A stretch of DNA of 19,943 nucleotides from Bog-756 sp035534835 (GTDB lineage: Bacteria > Actinomycetota > Acidimicrobiia > Acidimicrobiales > RAAP-2): assembly GCA_035534835.1 (NCBI GenBank), contig DATLRE010000055.1:1-19943 (forward strand). Direction: 5' to 3'. The notes below the pieces were generated by a model that saw only the letters and a program-made list of their open reading frames with translations, was not told the origin of the DNA and did not search any database. Below are positions 14,148-19,943 of this stretch, in pieces. The translations under genes and the position numbers were made by a program. How positions within the stretch are numbered: the stretch's first letter is position 1; every line of letters starts with the position of its first letter.

Positions 14148-17100
14148 GTGACCCCGACGACCGACACCCAGGATCCGGCCGACGCCGTACCCGAGGGCCC
14201 GCAGGGTGGACTCCCGGATTTCACCCCCGAGCCGGGGGGCACGCGGATCGACGTCCCCCTCGGACGACGGGTCATGGTGGTGAGCGATCTCCTGCTCACC
14301 CCCGAAGCGACACCGTCGACCCTGGCCGTGACCGGCGAACTGGCCCAGGCACTCGACACGTGGGACGGTCCCGGCATCCTCGTCATCGCCGGGAACCTGT
14401 TCGACCTGGCCGGGGCGGACGATCCGCTCGGCACGGCGGCCCGCTCCCTCGACGCCCACCCGGCCCTCGGACGGTCCCTCATCCGCTTCCTGATCGGCGA
14501 CGAGCGACGCGTGCTCCGCCAGTGCGGCAGCCACGAACCGGGGGGCGACACCCCGCGACTGCGGACCGCCCCCGACACGGCGTCCCACGTGGTGGCCCCC
14601 CTCGCCGCTGCCGGCGTCGAGCACGTCGGCCCCCTCGACCTCCACGTCCAGACGGGCACGGGCGTGCGGGTGGTCCGGGTCGACCCGGGGTCCTGTACGC
14701 CCGACACCGGGGCGGACGCCGTCCGCACCTCCCCGGACCCGACGGCCGACACCAAGCCGGGGGCCGTGGCGACCACGCCGGCCGGCCGGCACTGGCGGTC
14801 GCTGACGCCCGAGTCCGTCGAGGACGCGCCGTGGCTGGAGGGCCTCGACCACCTGAGCGACCCGTCGGCCCTGACCCGTTTCCTGGTCTCACGCACGATG
14901 TACCGTCGGTTCGGCCGCTACGCCTGGTGGTTGCTGGTCCCCTTCGGCGTGGCCCTCCTGCTGCGCATCGCGGTCACCCCGTGGGTCCTCCAACACCTCG
15001 GCTCGGGCCTGCCGGCCCGCGCCCTGCGCCACGCCCACTTCGCCGACTTCCAGGACCAGCTGGCCGTCGCTGTCGGGGCGTCCGTCGTGGTGCTCGCCGT
15101 CCTGGCCGTGGTGCTCGGTCTGCTCAGCCGTCGCATGTGGTCGATCCTGGGGGGCGGCGCCCTCGACGAGGTCCGCACGGACACCGGGGCCAACGACGCG
15201 GCGCGGGACGACGCCCGGCGGCTCGTCGCCCGGGGCTACGCCGGCCTCATCACCGCCGCCACCTTCAAGGCCGAGCTCACCAACCTCGGCACCGGGTTCT
15301 ACGCCAACGTGGGGGCCACGACCGAGGTGGTCGCCGAGCACCGGGGGCGCCTCGGACTCCCCCCGGTCTTCCTGCACAGCCAGTGGGTGAGCTGGGTCGA
15401 GGTGGAGTCCGGGGCCGAGCTGCACGTCCGCATGCTGCTGGCCCACAACGAGCTGGCGTCCCCGAGCCGCCTCGAGCGCATCGTCACGCGGGGCCGGGTC
15501 GGCGGATCGCTCCACCCCACCCTCGTCGCCTCCTATCCCGTGGGCTCCTCGTGGCCGCCCGCCCCCGACCTGCGCCAGGCCCACCGCCGCACCCGACGGG
15601 TCCGCCGGTGGGGGGCCGCCGCCATCCTCGTCACCGGGATCATCGACGTGCTCGACTCCATCACCCCGCCGCTGCGCGGACGCCTCCACGTGCTCGAGCA
15701 GTACCTGCCGCTGCGGGCCAGCGTGGCCGCCGGCGCCCTGGTGGCCATGGCCGGCCTCGCCCTCATCGCGCTGGGTCGCGGGATCCTGCGCGGCCAGCGG
15801 CGCGCCTGGCGGGTGTCCGTGGTGCTGCTGGCCGGGACCGTCCTGCTGCACATCGTCGCCGGGGCCGACGTCGAGGAGTCGCTGATCACCGGGGGGGTGC
15901 TCGTCTTCCTCGTGGTCAACCGCAGGCAGTTCCAGGCCGCCTCGGACGCCACGTCCCTGCGGTCCGCGTTCGTCACCCTGGCCGCCGTCGCACTCGGGGT
16001 GGCCGTGGTGACGACGGCATCGATCGAACTCTTCACCCACATGGGGCACCACCAGCACGTGCTCGCGTGGTGGACCGTGTTCTGGGCGGTGGCCGAGCGG
16101 TTCGCGGGGATCACCACCATCGACCTTCCCGAGCGTCCCGACCGGTTCCTGACCCCCGCGCTGTTGACCATCGGGCTCTGCCTGGTGGCCGTCACCCTGT
16201 ACCTGCTCACCCGCCCGGTGGTCGACCGCCGGCTGGGCTCGGGGCGGGCCGCCGAGTTCCGGGCCCGCGACATCGTGCGCCGCCACGGAGCGACCACGCT
16301 CGACTACTTCGCCCTCCGTTCGGACAAGCGGTGGTTCTTCCACCGCGACAGCCTGGTGGCGTACGCCGTCTACGGGGGTGTCTGCCTGATCTCGCCGGAC
16401 CCCATCGGGCCCCGCAACGAGCGCGAGCAGGTGTGGGGGGCCTTCCGCTCCTTCGCCGACGGCCACGGGTGGACCACGGCGATCATGGGGGCGGGCGAGG
16501 AGTGGCTCTCCACCTACCGCGACTCGGGCATGCACCACATCTACCTGGGCGACGAGGCCGTCGTGAAGCTCCAGGAGTTCTCCCTCGCCGGCAAGCACAT
16601 GAAGGGCCTGCGCCAGGCCCACAACCGCATCCACAAGTACGGCTACACCGTCTCCTTCCACGACCCGTCGCGGCTCGACCCCGGGCTCATCGCGGAGCTC
16701 AGCACGCTCATGCGGCTCTCGCGCCAGGGCGAGCACGAGCGGGGCTTCTCGATGATGCTGGGCCGGGTCTTCGACCCGCGGGACACCGGGCTGCTCCTGA
16801 CCGTGGTGCGCACCCCGGACGGCTCGGCCGCGGCCATGTGCCAGTTCGTGCCGGCGACCGGGATCCACGGGTTCTCCCTCGACCTCATGCGCCGCGACCC
16901 GGGCGACCACCCGAACGGCCTCCTCGACTTCGCCCTCTGCTCCACCATCGAGCACCTGGCATCGCGCGGCTTCGAGGGCCTCAGCCTCAACTTCGCGGCC
17001 ATGCGCTCCACGCTGGCCGGCGAGAAGGGCGACGGCACCGTCCAGCGAGCCGAGCGCTGGTTCCTGAAGCGCCTGTCCAACTTCGCCCAGATCGAGTCGC

Positions 17101-17486
17101 TGTGGAAGTTCAACGCCAAGTACGAGCCCGAATGGCTCCCCCGCTACGTGGTCTTCGACACCGCGGAGCACCTCGTGCCGGTGGTCATGGCGATCCTGCG
17201 GGCGGAGTCGCTGTGGGAGATCCCCGTGCTCGGACGGCTGCTCGCCGCCGGCGCCGAGAAGCGGATGGTGGCCGCCCAGCGCGAGACCGACGAGTTCCTC
17301 GCCTCCATCGTGCCGTGGGACGAGGACGGCGTGCGCGTCCGCGGGGTCGCCGGTCCGCCGGCCACCGACCCGGAACCGGTGTCGGCCGGGGTGTCCGATC
17401 CCCATGGCGCCGATGGGCCCGACGGGCCCGGTGCGCCGGCGACTCAGCCGCCCGAGGGCTCCGGCAGACCCATCGGATTGGGATAG
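14148..17486 (+). CDS. Fusion protein: degenerate metallophosphoesterase-like domain, membrane domains and MprF-type DUF2156 aminoacyltransferase
   Basis: 1112 residues from GTG 14148. Residues about 38-215 have the layout of a calcineurin-like phosphoesterase, but the metal motifs are altered: VVSDLLL (44-50) where DxH is expected, AGNLFD (81-86) for GDxxD, and IGDERR (116-121) near the GNH[DE] position. Two helices (about 257-278, 304-327), a soluble segment (about 340-480), then about seven more helices (about 487-690) follow. Residues about 700-1055 are an MprF C-terminal domain (DUF2156): FFHRDSLVAYAVYGG (730-744), ISPDPIGP (748-755), VVKLQEFSLAGKHMKGLRQAHNR (written here in parts: 805-816 and 817-827), FSLDLMRR (909-916) and LSLNFAAM (945-952). 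Such domains move an aminoacyl group from tRNA to phosphatidylglycerol, reducing membrane negative charge. The amino acid used is unknown. The C-terminal 50 residues are Pro/Gly/Asp-rich. Confidence 0.85.
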   Translation: MTPTTDTQDPADAVPEGPQGGLPDFTPEPGGTRIDVPLGRRVMVVSDLLLTPEATPSTLAVTGELAQALDTWDGPGILVIAGNLFDLAGADDPLGTAARSLDAHPALGRSLIRFLIGDERRVLRQCGSHEPGGDTPRLRTAPDTASHVVAPLAAAGVEHVGPLDLHVQTGTGVRVVRVDPGSCTPDTGADAVRTSPDPTADTKPGAVATTPAGRHWRSLTPESVEDAPWLEGLDHLSDPSALTRFLVSRTMYRRFGRYAWWLLVPFGVALLLRIAVTPWVLQHLGSGLPARALRHAHFADFQDQLAVAVGASVVVLAVLAVVLGLLSRRMWSILGGGALDEVRTDTGANDAARDDARRLVARGYAGLITAATFKAELTNLGTGFYANVGATTEVVAEHRGRLGLPPVFLHSQWVSWVEVESGAELHVRMLLAHNELASPSRLERIVTRGRVGGSLHPTLVASYPVGSSWPPAPDLRQAHRRTRRVRRWGAAAILVTGIIDVLDSITPPLRGRLHVLEQYLPLRASVAAGALVAMAGLALIALGRGILRGQRRAWRVSVVLLAGTVLLHIVAGADVEESLITGGVLVFLVVNRRQFQAASDATSLRSAFVTLAAVALGVAVVTTASIELFTHMGHHQHVLAWWTVFWAVAERFAGITTIDLPERPDRFLTPALLTIGLCLVAVTLYLLTRPVVDRRLGSGRAAEFRARDIVRRHGATTLDYFALRSDKRWFFHRDSLVAYAVYGGVCLISPDPIGPRNEREQVWGAFRSFADGHGWTTAIMGAGEEWLSTYRDSGMHHIYLGDEAVVKLQEFSLAGKHMKGLRQAHNRIHKYGYTVSFHDPSRLDPGLIAELSTLMRLSRQGEHERGFSMMLGRVFDPRDTGLLLTVVRTPDGSAAAMCQFVPATGIHGFSLDLMRRDPGDHPNGLLDFALCSTIEHLASRGFEGLSLNFAAMRSTLAGEKGDGTVQRAERWFLKRLSNFAQIESLWKFNAKYEPEWLPRYVVFDTAEHLVPVVMAILRAESLWEIPVLGRLLAAGAEKRMVAAQRETDEFLASIVPWDEDGVRVRGVAGPPATDPEPVSAGVSDPHGADGPDGPGAPATQPPEGSGRPIGLG

Positions 17487-18301
17487 GCGATCACGCCGGA
17501 GGCGTGGATCGCCCGCCCGATCGGTTCCAGGGCGTCGAACACCTCCCGGCGCTCCCGGTCGCCGAGCGCCCGGAACGGGAGCGCCGCCTGGAGATCGGTG
17601 GCGACCTCCACCGATCGGCGCAGTCGGATGCCCTCGGGCGCGATCCCGTCCGGGCCGAGCAGCCCGCGGGACCGCAGACGTCCGTCGGCGTCCGCCCACT
17701 CGTCCTCCGACCAGCCCCGGGCGGACAGGAACATCCCCTCGGACAGACCCTCGCCCGCCGCGAACAGGACGAGCGCCTCGATACCGTCCAGTCCGGAGGC
17801 GGTGAGCGCCGCGACATGGCCGTCGCCCCGGTGCTCCCGCAGGCAGGTGCAGGCCCACCACAACGCCTCCACCGGGTCGTCGGGGCACCCGGTGGCCCGG
17901 GTGGCCGCGAACAGCGTCCTGCCGGCACCGGACGCGGCGGCGACCGCCCGGGTGAGCGCCGGCACGGTCCGCTCCGCCGTGACGGAGACGCCGGGAGCGA
18001 CCCGTTGCAGCATGGCCGCGGCCCCGGCCCGACGCGCCTCCCAGACCCGGCTCGGGTCGGCGATCGCCCAGGCGTCGGGGATCGCCCGCGCCACCATCTC
18101 CGGCGCGAAATTGCAGAAGAGGGCGGACACCGGTTCGGGGCCCACCGGACCGAGGGGCGCGGCCCGACCGGCGAAGTAGCCCATCCAGAAGCCCCGGAGC
18201 CCGAGGTCGGCCATCGACCGGCGGCACCCCTCGTCGAAGTAGACGACGGCGTGGACCGGCTCGAGCGCCGACCACCAGTCTCGGGCGTCCGGCACCGTCA
18301 C
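17444..18301 (-). CDS. SCO6745-family protein, function unknown
   Basis: 285 residues from GTG at 18301-18299. I recognise the pattern of the actinobacterial SCO6745 family: WWSALEPVHAVVYFDEGCR (9-27), LGLRGFWMGYFAGRAAPLGPVG (in 33-54) and FCNFAPEMVARAIPDAW (in 62-78). The C-terminal half (about 165-270) looks like a winged helix-turn-helix: GLSEGMFLSARGWSEDEW followed by ADADGRLRSRGLL, similar in style to MarR proteins, so DNA binding is possible but not shown. No catalytic motif is evident. It starts 20 bp after the stop of the membrane-protein gene and is probably co-transcribed. Its last 43 bp overlap the convergent 3' end of the MprF-type gene (17444-17486). Confidence 0.75.
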   Translation of the reverse strand: MTVPDARDWWSALEPVHAVVYFDEGCRRSMADLGLRGFWMGYFAGRAAPLGPVGPEPVSALFCNFAPEMVARAIPDAWAIADPSRVWEARRAGAAAMLQRVAPGVSVTAERTVPALTRAVAAASGAGRTLFAATRATGCPDDPVEALWWACTCLREHRGDGHVAALTASGLDGIEALVLFAAGEGLSEGMFLSARGWSEDEWADADGRLRSRGLLGPDGIAPEGIRLRRSVEVATDLQAALPFRALGDRERREVFDALEPIGRAIHASGVIAYPNPMGLPEPSGG

Positions 18302-18320
18302 GACCGGGGTCCCGTCCCGC

Positions 18321-19634
18321 TCACCCGCCGTGCGGGCCGGTGGCGAGCGCTCCGTCGGGACCCGATCCGGCGTCGTCGGCGGTCGGCGCCTGTCCCGGCG
18401 GATGCCGACCGCCGTACAGGCCGACCAGCATCACCACGAAGAGGGTGACCAGGACGATGATGACCGCCACCTTGACCGTCGGTCGGCTCCACAGGACGAG
18501 GACCACCAGGCCGAGCACGAGGACGCCCCACTGGAACGCCTTCCGGTGGCCGGCGACGGTGTCGTGTACCGGCCCACCCGACATCCACGACGGCATCGAG
18601 CGGTCGTGCAGCCACCGTCGGACGGGACCCAGTCCGACGACGAACGCAACGATGGCGACGATCGCGGCGACGATCAGCACGGTGCGCACCGAGTCGAGCA
18701 GTGCGGCGTCGACCGCATCGATGACCGCCGCGGAGGCGGGCTTCGACCGGCCGGGGCCCAGGGATGCCAGGTACTGGTTGCGGCCGACGTTGGCGGCGAC
18801 CAGCAGCAGCGCCATCGACACGGCCAGGCCCGAGGCGGCGTGCACCAGGCCCCGCCTCCGGTCCCGGGCGGCCACGACGGCGCCGACCAGCAGGAGGATC
18901 GTCACGATCGGCAGCACCACGACCAGGTGGTTGAGGAACCGGACCCATCGCTGCACCTTGGCCAGCTGTTCGGACTGGAAGAGCACGAACGGGGCGCCGG
19001 TGTAGCTCGGCACCTTGTCGAACACGGAGAGACCCTTGGCGGCGAGCTGCGCCTTGGCCGCCTTCTCCACCTGGGACAGGTCCACGGTCACCTGGCCGTT
19101 GGTGGACTGGAACGCGCCCACCTTGTTGCCGAGCAGCAGGTTGTCGAGCTGGGCGTGCGACTGCCGCACCGCCTCCTCCCACAGGCGCTGGAACTGCGGG
19201 CTCTGCACCAGCTTGAGGGTGATCTGGTAGGTCGCGGTCTGCACCGCCCCGCTGATCGGGTTGGCGAGGAAGCCGGCCTGTGACGGCAGGGCGTCCTTCA
19301 CCCGTTGCTCGACGTCGGTCCGGGCCACCAGGTTGTCGCTCACCCGGGTGGCGACCGCCTTCTGGACCGCCGGGTCCTTCGCCAGGGGCGCCACCGTGGC
19401 CACGAAGGTGTCGGTGTTGAGCAGCTCGTTGCGGGCGTAGACAACCACGACCGACAGGACGGCCAGGAGGCAGGCCAGCACGATCAGCACCCACGAGGCG
19501 ACCGTCCGTCCCCGCCGTCGCTTCGGTGCCCTCGCGGCCGCGACCCCGTGCCTTGCCGCTTCGTCCTCGTGCGCCCCGACCTCGTCGTGCAGCGCGTCCG
19601 CGTCCTGCCCGTGCGCCGGTGGTTCGGTGGTCAC
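18321..19634 (-). CDS. Multi-pass integral membrane protein, function unknown
   Basis: 437 residues from GTG at 19634-19632. A charged cytoplasmic N-terminus (1-44, ending KRRRGR) precedes a helix at about 46-66, a large extracytoplasmic segment (about 67-230, with NTDTFVATVAPLAKDPAVQ at 73-91), then helices near 231-254, 263-283, 316-337, 367-384 and 386-406, and a Gly/Pro/Asp-rich tail. It resembles uncharacterised actinobacterial membrane proteins with a one-helix anchor, outer domain and helical bundle; no transporter or enzyme motif is visible. The GTG was chosen over an in-frame ATG 87 nt upstream because a TACAGT -10 box lies exactly 6 nt before it and the extension is low-complexity Arg/Gly. 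It is the first gene of a two-gene unit. Confidence 0.85.
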   Translation of the reverse strand: MTTEPPAHGQDADALHDEVGAHEDEAARHGVAAARAPKRRRGRTVASWVLIVLACLLAVLSVVVVYARNELLNTDTFVATVAPLAKDPAVQKAVATRVSDNLVARTDVEQRVKDALPSQAGFLANPISGAVQTATYQITLKLVQSPQFQRLWEEAVRQSHAQLDNLLLGNKVGAFQSTNGQVTVDLSQVEKAAKAQLAAKGLSVFDKVPSYTGAPFVLFQSEQLAKVQRWVRFLNHLVVVLPIVTILLLVGAVVAARDRRRGLVHAASGLAVSMALLLVAANVGRNQYLASLGPGRSKPASAAVIDAVDAALLDSVRTVLIVAAIVAIVAFVVGLGPVRRWLHDRSMPSWMSGGPVHDTVAGHRKAFQWGVLVLGLVVLVLWSRPTVKVAVIIVLVTLFVVMLVGLYGGRHPPGQAPTADDAGSGPDGALATGPHGG

Positions 19635-19640
19635 GCGCCC

Positions 19641-19646
19641 ACTGTA
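19641..19646 (-). promoter_or_regulatory. Candidate -10 box for a leaderless membrane-protein transcript
   Basis: TACAGT on the minus strand with exactly 6 nt (GGGCGC) before the GTG at 19634. No ribosome site is present. The geometry is the same as at hemE and supports the chosen start. Confidence 0.5.
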
Positions 19647-19696
19647 CCGGCGGCCCCTGCCGCCACCGGGGAGGCTCCGCACCGCCGACGCGACGT

Positions 19697-19733
19697 TGGC
19701 CGCCCCCCGTGCACCCGGCACAGGAGGCGGCCA
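19697..19733 (-). terminator. Inverted repeat after the SHOCT gene, candidate terminator
   Basis: TGGCCGCC (19697-19704) and GGCGGCCA (19726-19733) form a perfect 8-bp stem with a 21-nt loop. Inside it GTGC (19709-19712) and GCAC (19718-19721) can form a second small stem. It lies 21-58 nt after the SHOCT stop and upstream of the next gene's promoter, the right place for a terminator, but it lacks a T-tract. Confidence 0.4.
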
Positions 19734-19754
19734 CCCGCCGGGACGACCGGAGGG

Positions 19755-19943
19755 TCAGGCGAGCAGCTTGGACTTCTGCGCCTCGAATTCTGCGTCGGTG
19801 ATGACGCCCTTCTCCTTGAGGTCGGCGAGCTTCGCGAGCTCGTCGACGCTGCTGCCCGAGCCGGCGGCCTGCTTGACGTAGGCGTCGAACGCCTTCTGCT
19901 GCTGGGCGGCCTGCTCGGCGGCGCGCTCGTGCATCTTGCCGCC
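19755..19943 (-). CDS. SHOCT-domain protein, C-terminal part only
   Basis: The reading frame enters from the right edge and ends at TGA 19757-19755, with 62 residues visible. The last 30 residues form a SHOCT (short C-terminal) domain: VDELAKLADLKEKG, then VITDAEFEAQKSKLLA. Before it is an Ala/Gln/Glu-rich helical stretch (ERAAEQAAQQQKAFDAY), possibly coiled coil. SHOCT domains sit at the C-termini of many bacterial proteins, often membrane or phospholipase-like, and are thought to act in oligomerisation. The main domain is outside the window, so the function cannot be assigned. Confidence 0.85.
   Translation of the reverse strand, partial: GGKMHERAAEQAAQQQKAFDAYVKQAAGSGSSVDELAKLADLKEKGVITDAEFEAQKSKLLA

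Noticed and set aside
12047..14896. Upstream extension of the HAD phosphatase frame through acs
   Set aside because: It is a shadow of acs; the HAD homology begins just after the GTG at 12046.
14360..18448. Very long plus-strand frame overlapping the MprF-type gene and beyond, and a similar long minus-strand frame at 14889-18275
   Set aside because: Arg/Pro/Gly-rich low-complexity translation with no domain; the other frames contain the recognisable DUF2156 and SCO6745-type proteins.
1..19943. Mobile elements, CRISPR, prophage or a defence system
   Set aside because: No transposase, integrase, direct-repeat array or typical defence gene is visible; the genes are core metabolic and envelope functions with uniform composition.

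Overview
The window is very GC-rich DNA (well above 70 % by eye), almost fully coding, with GTG starts as common as ATG and genes joined by ATGA/GTGA 4-bp overlaps. The gene content points to a chromosome of the Actinomycetota: a ctaE-qcrC-qcrA-qcrB cluster with a di-heme QcrC, a coproporphyrin-type heme operon, a class II HelD (HelR-like) protein and an SCO6745-family protein. The style resembles the Acidimicrobiia lineage, but that placement is inference. I see no rRNA, tRNA, insertion sequence, prophage or CRISPR array.

Layout. (1) 1-3623, minus strand: respiratory operon ctaE-qcrC-qcrA-qcrB, cut by the left edge inside qcrB. It encodes oxidase subunit III and the bc1 half of the cytochrome bc1:aa3 supercomplex. 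ctaD, ctaC and ctaF are not visible. (2) 3750-6008, minus: a HelR-like RNA-polymerase-recycling ATPase. (3) 6168-11567, plus, divergent from helR: hemE, ferrochelatase (cpfC/hemH), coproporphyrinogen oxidase (cgoX/hemY), then an apolipoprotein N-acyltransferase-like gene, all coupled by 4-bp overlaps. The final enzyme of the coproporphyrin route (chdC/hemQ) is not here. (4) 11558-14058, minus: acetyl-CoA synthetase followed by a HAD phosphatase. (5) 14148-17486, plus: a 1112-residue membrane protein joining a degenerate metallophosphoesterase-like N-terminus to an MprF-type (DUF2156) aminoacyltransferase C-terminus. (6) 17444-19634, minus: a multi-pass membrane protein of unknown function and an SCO6745-family protein. 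(7) 19755 to the right edge, minus: the tail of a SHOCT-domain protein.

Together, regions 1 and 3 make and use heme for aerobic respiration, and regions 3 and 5 contain cell-envelope lipid and lipoprotein modification genes. Several promoters can be proposed from TANNNT -10 boxes. Two lie exactly 6 nt before the start codon (hemE and the membrane protein), which fits leaderless transcription.

The best leads are the Cys-to-Ser change at the expected nucleophile of the Lnt-like protein, the phosphoesterase-like/MprF fusion with a degraded metal site, and a His at the usual axial-Tyr position of the ferrochelatase. I found no convincing wholly new multi-gene system.
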